From contig NZ_FNNQ01000018.1 in the NCBI RefSeq assembly GCF_900106775.1, forward strand, positions 1 to 52,643: 52,643 nucleotides of DNA, written 5' to 3'. The translations under genes were made by a program, and so were the position numbers. Position 1 is the stretch's first letter, and the number at the start of each line of letters is the position of its first letter. Below the pieces are notes generated by a model. That model ran no database searches. It had not been told where the DNA came from and saw only the letters and a program-made list of their open reading frames with translations. The stretch comes from Marininema mesophilum. Lineage in GTDB: Bacteria > Bacillota > Bacilli > Thermoactinomycetales > DSM-45169. Positions 1 to 6,313 of the stretch are shown here, in pieces.

Positions 1-2
1 AT

Positions 3-224
3 CAGACTAAAGTGCCAGCAGCTACTAATCCAGATTATAAAACTAAATATCCGGTCTATCGAGGAGCATTGTATCAATTATCATCCACGTATACCATTGA
101 ACCTGGAGATGGTTTGAATCAACTCATCAAAGATAATCCTTCTTGGGAAGGATTGGCTAATCCTTCATTTAAATATAGTGACAAAGAACTGTATTATCCC
201 GTAACACCCGGTTCCCATCTTTAA
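3..224 (+). CDS. C-terminal end of an unrecognised protein (5' truncated by the window)
   Basis: The reading frame is open to the left edge and ends with TAA at 222-224, so only about 73 C-terminal residues are visible (…PAATNPDYKTKYPVYRGALY…VTPGSHL). The fragment is polar and Tyr/Pro-rich, with no membrane segment and no catalytic motif I recognise. A strong hairpin plus T-run follows within 20 bases, supporting a real gene end. It lies outside the prophage, so it is a host gene. Function unknown. Confidence 0.6.
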   Translation, partial: QTKVPAATNPDYKTKYPVYRGALYQLSSTYTIEPGDGLNQLIKDNPSWEGLANPSFKYSDKELYYPVTPGSHL

Positions 225-237
225 TAACAATAAATTA

Positions 238-279
238 AAAAATAGAGCAGCGGGATCAATCCCGTTGCTCTATTTTTTT
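238..279 (+). terminator. Intrinsic terminator of the left-edge gene
   Basis: Long inverted repeat (AATAGAGCA-CGGGAT / ATCCCG-TGCTCTATT) followed by seven T residues, directly after the stop at 224. The arms are nearly perfect, so it may also stop transcription from the minus side. Confidence 0.85.
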
Positions 280-338
280 GACCATGACAATGTGCATAGG
301 AACGTTTCTAAAAGATAACGAACCCTCTATCTGATCTT

Positions 339-810
339 TCATCTAAGTCTGAGACCTTCTATAGTCCCCTGATGTCTATCGATTGTCGTATAGGTTCCTT
401 TCCGCCTCAATTTAAGAGATCCCCGAGTAGCTCCAATACCTCCCCTAATTCTTATAAAACTGAGTCTTTCATCTCGTTGACAAAACACCTGGTATTCACT
501 CAGCTCTTTTTTGAGCTTGTCCGTCATGGGAATACTCTGTTGCATACGGGCTTTTCCAAAAACAGATAGCGTTCCATTATAAATATCAACGTCAATCCAT
601 TTGAGATTCGATACTTCTCCAACCCTCATTCCCGTTCCTAATAAAAAAACAATTAACGTATGATCTCGATACGCAAAATAAGTTTTGTCCCGCCGGATTA
701 TCCTTAATTTCTTCAAAGAGTGACATTTTATATGCCTCAATGGTATTCTTCGATACATTATTAAACAACTTCTCGTCTAAATAATCTTGTACTGCGAACT
801 TCATCAACAT
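339..810 (-). pseudogene. Decayed tyrosine recombinase/integrase
   Basis: The N-terminal part (MKFAVQDYLDEKLFNN…NTIEAYKMSLFEEI) resembles a SAM-like core-binding domain. In a different frame further on comes a catalytic-domain start (YRDHTLIVFLLGTGMRVGEVSNLKW) holding the first active-site Arg in TGMRVGE. The linker between them is largely missing, and no HxLRH motif or catalytic Tyr can be read, so the gene is frameshifted and shortened at both internal and C-terminal parts. A ribosome site (GAGGAGTGG) still precedes the start near 810. It lies just outside attL, so it is not part of the present prophage. It may be a relic of an earlier element or a decayed host recombinase. Confidence 0.75.
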
Positions 811-931
811 AAAAACCACTCCTCGCTAAAATGGGCGAGAAGTGGCCTTGCGCATGAAAATCGTATCTTATTTGTGACCACTACATTTCTTAAACGGGAG
901 AAACTACGAAAAGCCCTTTTATAACGCTATA

Positions 932-977
932 TGGTGGAGCATAGCGGGATCGAACCGCTGACCTCTACACTGCCAGT
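932..977. repeat. attL: 46-bp copy of the tRNA-Ala 3' end
   Basis: Identical over 46 bases to 43789-43834 inside the intact tRNA-Ala gene. Identity ends exactly after TGCCAGT, in the anticodon arm, where the left copy continues TTTAG and the right copy GTAG. This is the signature of integration into the 3' half of a tRNA: the displaced 3' end stays at the far side and the tRNA remains functional at attR. Confidence 0.92.
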
Positions 978-1094
978 TTAGGGACCCGAATTTACAGTAT
1001 TGATTCAGAGTGCCACCTTAGCTATTCTAGTGCGGTTTCCTTGTGCTATTAAAGCAGAAGGTACCCATTTGATAACTGTATTTCACAATAGTGC

Positions 1095-1124
1095 GTGGTC
1101 AAATTGTGGGCAAATGTGGGCAAT
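1095..1124 (+). promoter_or_regulatory. Probable integrase arm-type sites (attL side)
   Basis: Three direct repeats GTGGTCAAA, GTGGGCAAA and GTGGGCAAT start at 1095, 1106 and 1116, one helical turn apart, about 120 bp inside the att core. Two matching GTGGTCAAA copies lie beside the other core at 43701 and 43712. Their position and periodicity fit arm-type binding sites for the N-terminal domain of a tyrosine integrase. That role is inferred. Confidence 0.55.
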
Positions 1125-1135
1125 GACGATAGCGC

Positions 1136-1171
1136 AAAGCTCGTCCTACAAATTGGACGGGCTTTCTTTTT
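1136..1171 (+). terminator. Intrinsic terminator inside attL end of prophage
   Basis: AAAGCTCGTCC / GGACGGGCTTT stem with a 7-base loop, followed by CTTTTTG. It points rightward. It would insulate the following small gene from host transcription entering through attL. Confidence 0.7.
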
Positions 1172-1210
1172 GCCAGTTCTAATCATATATCCAAATATTA
1201 CTTCAACTAG

Positions 1211-1230
1211 TATAATAGTGAAAAGGGGGC
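1211..1230 (+). promoter_or_regulatory. Promoter -10 and ribosome site of the QDxPGG-repeat gene
   Basis: A perfect TATAAT at 1211-1216 has no good -35 box at 17 +/- 1 bases, suggesting activator dependence or weak activity. It is followed by AAAAGGGGG (1221-1229), an AAAGGAGG-like ribosome site 8 bases before the ATG at 1238. The leader would be only about 15 bases. Confidence 0.45.
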
Positions 1231-1237
1231 GGTATCC

Positions 1238-1414
1238 ATGAATAATTACGCTGTGCCAGGTGGACCCAAAAGAACATACCAAGACAGACCTGGTGGAGAA
1301 ATCATAATGCAGGATAAGCCTGGTAGTAGTTTCGCTGATAAGCCTGGAAGTGGATATCAGGATAGCCCTAGTGGGCGAAGGAGAATGTTCCAAGATTGTC
1401 CTGGGGGCCAGTAA
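1238..1414 (+). CDS. 58-residue protein of repeated QDxPGG-like units
   Basis: ATG at 1238 with a good ribosome site; 58 codons to TAA. The protein is almost wholly short units ending in a Pro-Gly turn: AVPGG, QDRPGG, QDKPGS, ADKPGS, QDSPSG, QDCPGG, spaced 8-12 residues. There is no hydrophobic segment or signal peptide, so it should be cytosolic. The same QDKPGG core forms the C-terminus of the pheromone precursor at 41884-42015, next to its XRE-TPR receptor. A product binding that receptor from inside the cell, or a multi-copy peptide precursor, is therefore a reasonable inference. It lies inside the prophage, on the plus strand, away from the structural operon, and would follow the integrase in the circular phage. 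I recognise no family. Confidence 0.65.
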   Translation: MNNYAVPGGPKRTYQDRPGGEIIMQDKPGSSFADKPGSGYQDSPSGRRRMFQDCPGGQ

Positions 1415-1419
1415 GGTAG

Positions 1420-1443
1420 CAGGATGATCCAGGCGGCCGCTGA
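1420..1443 (+). other. Out-of-frame extra QDDPGGR repeat unit
   Basis: Reading 1420-1440 gives QDDPGGR followed by TGA at 1441. It is another unit of the same repeat but in a different frame from the preceding gene, which stops six bases earlier. Most simply the repeat gene was once longer and lost its last unit through a frameshift. No own start codon is visible. Confidence 0.5.
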
Positions 1444-1460
1444 CATCAGTCCACCAAAAG

Positions 1461-1487
1461 ACCACCCGATTATGGGTGGCCTTCTTC
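1461..1487. terminator. Terminator between the repeat gene and the Replic_Relax gene
   Basis: CCACCC-GATTAT-GGGTGG stem followed by CCTTCTTCCT on the plus strand, with an A-rich stretch (ACCAAAAGA) on the other side. It separates two convergent genes and could serve both. Confidence 0.6.
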
Positions 1488-1500
1488 CTATTCAGAGCTG

Positions 1501-2085
1501 CTACCGCAAATCATCCGCAGTCATAACCACACCCTTCATTTTCCCTAGCATCTTTTCCCACTCATTCCTCCTGAACTCCGATGTGGTGACAATCATTATC
1601 TCAGGAAATTTGTCACCCATCTTTTGCTTGAGGGCTATATAGCCCCTCATTTTATTCCGGTTCTCGGCCATCGACTGGGTAATATCGATCTCAATTAGAA
1701 ACTCTCTCCCACCCTTTGAAAAAGCGGCATCTGGGCGAATCATCTCCCCATCTGCTACAAGCTCAGGTTCGTTGCGCCATTTGTCGGGACAGTAACGAAT
1801 GAAAATCTCATTTCGCAGTAGAAAGTGTCTAACGGCCAGCGTCTTTTTTCGGATGATAGTCACTCCAGTCTCTTCCCTTCCCTTCTTACCGAGGTATGTC
1901 ACCTTTGACCTATCTGCGAAAAAAGTATTAATGTAACCCTCCGACTCCATCTGGCGGAGGGTTTTTTGAGCATTCCTTTTGCCTCCTATTGGATGGAGTC
2001 GACGGAGCTGATCAATCGTCAAATAGTCTAATGTCCCCAGACTCCGCAGAATCCCCGACCAGCGGATCGATGTCGCGGTATTCAT
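1501..2085 (-). CDS. Replication-relaxation (Replic_Relax) family protein
   Basis: About 194 residues. An N-terminal winged-helix part (LGTLDYLTIDQLRRLH…AQKTLRQMESEGYINTF) is followed by an alpha/beta domain with DAAFSKGGREFLIEIDITQS, matching proteins annotated as replication-relaxation in Gram-positive plasmids and phages. The start at 2085 is chosen because GGGAGGAG lies 8 bases upstream; the longer frame to 2106 has no ribosome site. Its start overlaps the end of the FtsK-like gene by 74 bases in another frame, indicating translational coupling. The pair probably acts on replication or transfer of a circular form of the element. The exact biochemical role is unknown even in the family. 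Confidence 0.75.
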   Translation of the reverse strand: MNTATSIRWSGILRSLGTLDYLTIDQLRRLHPIGGKRNAQKTLRQMESEGYINTFFADRSKVTYLGKKGREETGVTIIRKKTLAVRHFLLRNEIFIRYCPDKWRNEPELVADGEMIRPDAAFSKGGREFLIEIDITQSMAENRNKMRGYIALKQKMGDKFPEIMIVTTSEFRRNEWEKMLGKMKGVVMTADDLR

Positions 2086-3208
2086 TTGGCTGCCCTCTCC
2101 TCCCAACTTCGGCTAAGTATTCAGTCGCTTTTTCCTCTGACAAGTAAAAGGTCTGGATCTCTGTCAGCCCCGCCTTGCGGAAAAGTGCCCTCCCGGGGAT
2201 GTCATCAGGGAGCCTAGCCAATTTAGGGCTATCCATAATGATCCCACTCTGAATCTCATCAGTGGTTCGAAACCCAATGCGACCAGCGACATTCGTCTTG
2301 ATGATTCCGTCTATCACTTTAGCATCAGGGCGCTGAGTACAAAGGACGAAAAGAACCCCGGCTGCTCTCCCTTTGGCCGATATCTGGGCCAAAGCTGTTT
2401 TTGCGGCAATCCTGACCCCTTTCATCTCCTTGCTCTCGCCCGGGAACCCATGGAGATCGATCATCTCATCAAGAATGAAAATGATCCGTCGCCCTTTCCA
2501 TTCCTGTTTCTTGTCATCTCTTAGTATCTCCAACCGGCGATTCATTTCCTTCTCTATTCGCATGAGCATCTTAACCATGCCGACCATCGATGAGGTAAAC
2601 CCTGAACAGTTTTCCAAAGTCGAAAATGGCGCAAGCTCAACCCCGCCCTTTAGATCCGCGAGGTATAGTTCAGGTTTTAGGCCAAGGGAAAGGGAGGTAA
2701 TGATGGAACGCAAAAGATATGACTTCCCCCCACCTGATGCACCGCCAATAAGCAAGTGAGGGAAGTTCCCTGCAAAATCATAATAAGCAGTAGCTCCTTG
2801 CCGATCTATGCCTACAGGTACTTTGTAATCCTTTCTTATATAGTTTGGGCTGTATTCCACCTTCTTCGGCAAACCAGTAGTGAAGACGTCAATATAGAAC
2901 CCCTGATTGTGATCATACCTAACTTCGCAATCTTTTCTGATCGCCTGACTGATCGCATCCTGTAACTTTTCTGCATCTTTTGATGACTTCCCTGGTGGCA
3001 GGTTGACATGATACCTTCGTCCATAGTTGGTTCGGGAAGATCCGGTGCATTTCGGTGGGCGATCTTTATCCCCAATCTTCCGTTTAAACCCTGATGAAAA
3101 GAGGACTGACAAGAGTGCATGCCTATCTCGATCTTTTGTGAGACGGACCATTCCAATACCTGACATTACAGCCATTGTCGCACCCATCATCATTCCAGAG
3201 ACCAGCAT
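2012..3208 (-). CDS. FtsK/SpoIIIE-type DNA translocase
   Basis: About 398 residues. A short hydrophobic N-terminus (MLVSGMMMGATMAVMSGIG) suggests membrane anchoring. A pre-domain is followed by a Walker A motif GGASGGGKS and a Walker B stretch RIIFILDE, then QRPDAKVIDGIIKTNVAGRIGF, typical of FtsK motor domains. It is shorter than cellular FtsK and lacks the gamma DNA-orienting domain, like the phage and plasmid versions. ATG at 3208 is preferred over 3214 because AAGGAG then sits six bases upstream. With the Replic_Relax gene it forms a two-gene module also known from Bacillus siphophages and rolling-circle/conjugative elements. It likely pumps or positions element DNA. Confidence 0.85.
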   Translation of the reverse strand: MLVSGMMMGATMAVMSGIGMVRLTKDRDRHALLSVLFSSGFKRKIGDKDRPPKCTGSSRTNYGRRYHVNLPPGKSSKDAEKLQDAISQAIRKDCEVRYDHNQGFYIDVFTTGLPKKVEYSPNYIRKDYKVPVGIDRQGATAYYDFAGNFPHLLIGGASGGGKSYLLRSIITSLSLGLKPELYLADLKGGVELAPFSTLENCSGFTSSMVGMVKMLMRIEKEMNRRLEILRDDKKQEWKGRRIIFILDEMIDLHGFPGESKEMKGVRIAAKTALAQISAKGRAAGVLFVLCTQRPDAKVIDGIIKTNVAGRIGFRTTDEIQSGIIMDSPKLARLPDDIPGRALFRKAGLTEIQTFYLSEEKATEYLAEVGRRGQPNEYRDIDPLVGDSAESGDIRLFDD

Positions 3209-3249
3209 AGACATCTCCTTCTTAAGGATTTTATAGTTCTTAGGTACAA

Positions 3250-3320
3250 TTCGTTCAGTGTTCGTTCAGTGTTCGTTCAGTGTTCGTTCAGTGTTCGTTC
3301 AGTGTTCGTTCAGTGTTCGT
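3250..3320. repeat. Six tandem 11-bp direct repeats (iteron/parC-like)
   Basis: TTCGTTCAGTG is repeated exactly six times from 3250 to 3315, followed by a partial copy. It lies in the intergenic region just upstream of the FtsK-like gene and about 0.6 kb downstream of the ParR/ParM-like pair. Eleven-bp direct repeats in phase with the helix are the classic layout of parC centromere sites and of replication iterons. I cannot tell which from sequence. Confidence 0.9.
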
Positions 3321-3498
3321 TTTGCATTCACTCGGCGAATTTTTTGTTGAGTGCTTGTTAGCTCTTGATTTTATTGCATTTTAACTAGTACTTATTTGTT
3401 CGTTTACAGTGCAAGCCTCCTTAGCGGAGGCTCCTCCTTTTGTCGTCGCCTGCGTCCGCTCAGTCGGGCCGCGCTTGACTTTCCCGCGTTCCTCGATT
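3321..3498. other. Intergenic region with GC-rich hairpins
   Basis: No gene seen. It holds a perfect GCCTCC-TTAGC-GGAGGC hairpin (3414-3430) and, just beyond, a strikingly GC-rich stretch (CGCCTGCGTCCGCTCAG…GGGCCGCGC, about 3443-3490) unlike its AT-rich surroundings. Together with the adjacent iterons it could be part of a replication origin or centromere. It could also be only a strong transcriptional pause. Confidence 0.35.
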
Positions 3499-3657
3499 TT
3501 ATGCATGCTTTTCCGATGTTCCGCTAGTGGATGTATTCCGACTAATATTGTCAATGTATTTGTTTACTCCCTGCCCTTCGTAGCTTCTCAACTGCCTCCA
3601 TAAAACTCTAATAGTTACCCCGACAACTCCAATTGCGCCGACTGTACTCAGTATCAT
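3499..3657 (-). CDS. 52-residue single-span membrane protein
   Basis: ATG at 3657 with GGAGGTG eight bases upstream; TAA at 3499. The N-terminus MILSTVGAIGVVGVTIRVLWRQLR is one hydrophobic span followed by a basic stop-transfer and a polar tail rich in Ser/Thr. It sits in the same orientation between the iterons and a second small membrane protein, in the plasmid-like module. No family recognised. Confidence 0.6.
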   Translation of the reverse strand: MILSTVGAIGVVGVTIRVLWRQLRSYEGQGVNKYIDNISRNTSTSGTSEKHA

Positions 3658-3683
3658 TCTTTTTCACCTCCACCAAAATGGCC

Positions 3684-3884
3684 CTAAAACATTCCACCGA
3701 TCACTGTCACCTGACCCATATAGAACTTAAGAGTAATGTACCCCGCCGCCACCCAAGTGATGAGATTCACCATCGGGACTAAGTCTCCATAGCCAAATCG
3801 ATTTAAACCTTTTTCAATGACAGCCGATGCAACTGCCATACCTACGACACTGACTACTGGAGTCATACTTAATGCTCCGATCAT
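3684..3884 (-). CDS. Small two-span membrane protein
   Basis: 66 residues, start at 3884 with GGGGGAG six bases upstream. Two hydrophobic stretches (ALSMTPVVSVVGMAVASAVI and LVPMVNLITWVAAGYITLKFY) are separated by a short charged loop. It is co-directional with the ParR-like gene upstream and the 52-residue membrane protein downstream, so the three likely share a transcript. No motif suggests an enzymatic role. Such proteins accompany FtsK/Replic_Relax modules, but the function is unknown. Confidence 0.6.
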   Translation of the reverse strand: MIGALSMTPVVSVVGMAVASAVIEKGLNRFGYGDLVPMVNLITWVAAGYITLKFYMGQVTVIGGMF

Positions 3885-3911
3885 TCCAATCTCCCCCTAT
3901 TATTTTAGAAA

Positions 3912-4142
3912 TTATACGAACTGCTCAGCGATGCTTGTTGTTACTGTAGGAGCCTGCACTACATCTCTCAAACATGGATCCTCCTGATGCGTTTCATCAC
4001 TCTCCATGTCTCTTTGGATCAATGATTTTAGGTAGCTTGAAGTGTTGGTATGTCTTCTAGCGTGATCGAAAAGCTTCTTTTGGAAAGGATCTTTAGAGTT
4101 AAGAGATGCCGCTAGAATCTTCATTTCAACTTGTTTGCCCAT
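3912..4142 (-). CDS. ParR-like small DNA-binding adaptor
   Basis: 76 residues directly behind the actin-like gene, overlapping its end by 17 bases. The N-terminal half (VEMKILAASLNSKDPFQKKLFDHARR) and NTSSYLKSLIQRDMES fit a short ribbon-helix-helix fold as in ParR adaptors of type II plasmid partition. The acidic C-terminus would contact the ParM filament. The ribosome site AGGGAGAG lies eight bases before the ATG. The role is inferred mainly from gene order (parM then parR), size and predicted fold. The nearby 11-bp repeats or the repeats upstream of parM are candidate binding sites. Confidence 0.6.
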   Translation of the reverse strand: MGKQVEMKILAASLNSKDPFQKKLFDHARRHTNTSSYLKSLIQRDMESDETHQEDPCLRDVVQAPTVTTSIAEQFV

Positions 4143-4959
4143 AGATAGCTCTCCCTATCTCATGGAGTGCGACTGCATTCGCAAATTCCGGCAATAGACC
4201 ATACGGGCTCAGGATATATGCCTTTGGAAAATGCTCTCGAATTGCATCTGCCATTGGTACTGCCCCGCCTCCAACAAGACGAATTAGATCGTTCCGATAC
4301 CAGCGTTTCCCGGAAGCTATTGCTTGGATGCGTCGAGCCACCATTTTCGGATCAACCGTCATCGCCGTAGCTAAACCCATGGGTTCAGTAAAGCTCTCTC
4401 TATCCCCGTATCTCATGTCTTTTATAGTGGCTCCATTGACTGTAGCCGACCCGATATCCAACACTCTGAGCAATCCTTGAACTGGCTGAAATAGTCCTAC
4501 TGCTGCTCCTTCTGCTGCAACCCTCACCTCTTGGATTCGAAAGACTTTTCGAATACCATTAATCGTCAGATCATGAGAACCTATCAGCATATTGATTATC
4601 TTTTCTTTTTCAATGGAGGTATGTTGACATATAGGCTGACAAGTAACGATTCGAACTGTCAGGTTCCCGCCTTGGTACTCAGGAATGATCCGGTGAATGC
4701 CGAGCAGTACTCTCATCTTGCCATCATCATGAGCTTTGGTAGTGCCTTTCACTGTTCCGCCCCACTCAGACTCAGCCTGAGCAAGTGTTCCCGCAAATCC
4801 CCGCCTTCCCTCATACTCCCAAACCATGTCATTGGGAGTCAGTCTGTTTGTAAGTCTCAGTTCTCTCCACTCACCTAGATCTGACGGAAAGGACAAGTTC
4901 CCAAGTACTCCACCATAAACTTTTACCTTTTCGTTGCCTGGATCGATTCCGAGAATCAT
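4126..4959 (-). CDS. ParM/Alp-type actin-like ATPase
   Basis: 277 residues. Actin-fold signatures are visible in order: phosphate-1 GIDPGNEKVKVYGG at the N-terminus, phosphate-2 LDIGSATVNGATI (around residue 165), and the adenosine motif LVGGGAVPMADAI near residue 235. Length is normal for plasmid ParM-type proteins. It would polymerise with ATP to push sister copies apart through the ParR adaptor encoded next. The ribosome site AAGGGGGC is seven bases upstream. Partition genes in an integrated prophage suggest it can also persist as a plasmid-like circle, or that the filament positions phage DNA during replication. Confidence 0.8.
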   Translation of the reverse strand: MILGIDPGNEKVKVYGGVLGNLSFPSDLGEWRELRLTNRLTPNDMVWEYEGRRGFAGTLAQAESEWGGTVKGTTKAHDDGKMRVLLGIHRIIPEYQGGNLTVRIVTCQPICQHTSIEKEKIINMLIGSHDLTINGIRKVFRIQEVRVAAEGAAVGLFQPVQGLLRVLDIGSATVNGATIKDMRYGDRESFTEPMGLATAMTVDPKMVARRIQAIASGKRWYRNDLIRLVGGGAVPMADAIREHFPKAYILSPYGLLPEFANAVALHEIGRAIYGQTS

Positions 4960-4978
4960 CTCTTTGCCCCCTTCACTT

Positions 4979-5044
4979 CACCTTCAAGGTGCATTTAAGG
5001 TAAACCCGAAGATAACCATTTACTTTTCAAGCACATTTAAGGTA
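4979..5044. promoter_or_regulatory. Operator-like repeats between parM and the divergent HTH gene
   Basis: A perfect palindrome CACCTT-C-AAGGTG (4979-4991) is followed by two copies of CATTTAAGGTA at 4992 and 5034, 42 bp or four helical turns apart. The AAGGT half-site recurs in all three. The position in the divergent control region suggests autoregulation by ParR or by the HTH protein at 5162. Confidence 0.5.
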
Positions 5045-5161
5045 TACGAAAAAGGGCTTGGGTGTTTATCTAGTCCATTGAAAAATATCCAATTATTTTT
5101 GATCTTCCTCAAAAAGGTTCTGTCCATTTGGGCGCAGAAAGATAAACCAGAGGTGGTAAAC

Positions 5162-5401
5162 GTGAAAAGGTCGAGGTACAAATGCAGAATTAAAATAATT
5201 CTTTTTGAACGAGATATACAACAAGGAGAATTTGCAGACTCAATTGGAATTAGTCAAGCAACCATAAGCGCACTTGCTAACAATAATTACGAACCCAGCT
5301 TCCATAACGCTCGACTGATAGCCAAAGCTTTAAACCTTTCTGTTGAGGAAATCTGGCCCGAAAGAAAAGATAATCCTCCCAATGATGATTCTGAATCTTA
5401 A
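5162..5401 (+). CDS. Small XRE/Cro-type transcriptional regulator
   Basis: 79 residues. The start is GTG at 5162, with GAGGTGG upstream; the open frame continues farther upstream to 4934 but without a ribosome site. One HTH_3 domain fills it: LFERDIQQGEFADSIGISQATISALANNNYEPSFHNARLIAKALNLSVEEIW, with the recognition helix at QATISALANNN. It is divergent from the ParM/ParR genes and faces the operator repeats at 4979-5044, so it may control the plasmid-like module. Confidence 0.75.
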   Translation: MKRSRYKCRIKIILFERDIQQGEFADSIGISQATISALANNNYEPSFHNARLIAKALNLSVEEIWPERKDNPPNDDSES

Positions 5402-5417
5402 CACTATATAGAAGCAA

Positions 5418-5452
5418 AAAAAGCCCTTGGTTATATAACCCAAGGGCTTTCC
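5418..5452. terminator. Bidirectional terminator
   Basis: AAAGCCCTTGG-…-CCAAGGGCTTT stem with A-run on the left and T-rich sequence on the right, between two convergent genes. Confidence 0.8.
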
Positions 5453-5644
5453 TTATATCTTGCCAGTCTTTTTATATTCTTTCAATTTGTCACCCAAAGC
5501 AATCCGGAGGAAGCCTGAAAAGGAAAGATCAATGGCACCATAGCTATCCTTCTTCACTTCTTCCATTACCCTATGTACCTCATTCCATAGCTCTATGGGC
5601 ATGGTGATTGTGGTGCGCTTCGTCTCTCCATCATCTTTAACCAT
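5453..5644 (-). CDS. Ribbon-helix-helix (Arc/CopG-like) protein
   Basis: 63 residues. The strand RTTITMPIELWNEVHRVMEEV is the typical RHH beta-strand plus first helix, and IDLSFSGFLRIALGDKLKEYKK the second helix. It is convergent with the XRE gene. RHH proteins of this size usually bind operators as dimers of dimers; here the target is unknown. It could belong to the partition or copy-control functions of this segment. Confidence 0.65.
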   Translation of the reverse strand: MVKDDGETKRTTITMPIELWNEVHRVMEEVKKDSYGAIDLSFSGFLRIALGDKLKEYKKTGKI

Positions 5645-5827
5645 ACCTCCACCCCATCCATAAAAATCCCATACTCAATATGCAAATAATACTCCAATTG
5701 ACCACTATCGGTCAAAGGACATGCCCAACACGAAAATAAATAAATATTACACACATACTTTATCCATATCGAATATGATATAGTGTGGATAGTTTCCACA
5801 GTTAACCACGGAAGAAGGTCGGGGAGT

Positions 5828-6260
5828 ATGAAAAGGTTGGTTGCTCTAGTGGTTGTCATCGGGCTGTTCTTTGGAGTGTTTGGTTGTGTTAAGCAGATCG
5901 CCTCACCTGTAATGGAAAACCATAACAAGCTCATCTCCACAAAGCGCCAGCCATTTCAATTCTATGACGGGATGAAAATCACCCTAGAACACGTTGAAGT
6001 AAACCCCTCTAAAACTAAAGTGATCGTTAGATACCAAAATGATTCAGGTCAACCATTACAGTCTGATAGCTTCCTCAAAGTATGGTTTCGACACTACCCC
6101 CTCAACCCCCGCTTCCACCCACTTGATAACGCCAGGCGAATCACGGAAAGTAACCATGACTATAAAGACACCAACTACGATCCCTCTTTCAGAGATCCAA
6201 CAAATAAAGGTACAGGTGGGTAATCGGGTTATGTACACCGTTAAATTTAACAATAAATGA
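5828..6260 (+). pseudogene. Frameshifted lipoprotein gene
   Basis: ATG at 5828 gives a lipoprotein signal (MKRLVALVVVIGLFFGVFGC, lipobox VFGC) and a beta-rich start (MKITLEHVEVNPSKTKVIVRYQNDSGQPLQSDSFLKVW). Around 6085 the sense continues in the next frame (FDTTPSTPASTHLITPGESRKVTMTIKTPTTIPLSEIQQIKVQVGNRVMYTVKF) to TAA at 6258-6260. The first frame runs on into Pro/His-rich nonsense and stops at 6223. A single indel therefore breaks an about 140-residue surface lipoprotein resembling DUF4352-type immunoglobulin-like folds. It faces opposite to the lysis genes and looks like a lysogenic-conversion gene. A sequencing error cannot be excluded. Confidence 0.65.
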
Positions 6261-6313
6261 CACAATATTCAGATCGAATTGCGAATGATTAAGTAGGAGG
6301 AGTGACTACCCCT

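Noticed and set aside
12..224. Complete 70-residue protein starting at GTG 12
   Set aside because: The frame is open to the left edge and no ribosome site precedes base 12, so it is better read as the end of a longer gene.
1049..1465. 138-codon minus ORF across the repeat-peptide region
   Set aside because: It runs through att flank, terminator and the antisense of the repeat gene; no ribosome site and no recognisable protein, while the plus strand has promoter, ribosome site and repeat-structured product.
3250..3320. CRISPR array
   Set aside because: Head-to-tail 11-bp repeats without spacers; no Cas genes nearby.
4934..5161. Long N-terminal extension of the XRE gene at 5162
   Set aside because: Open by chance; no ribosome site, sequence overlaps the parM start and operator repeats, and the HTH domain is complete from 5162.
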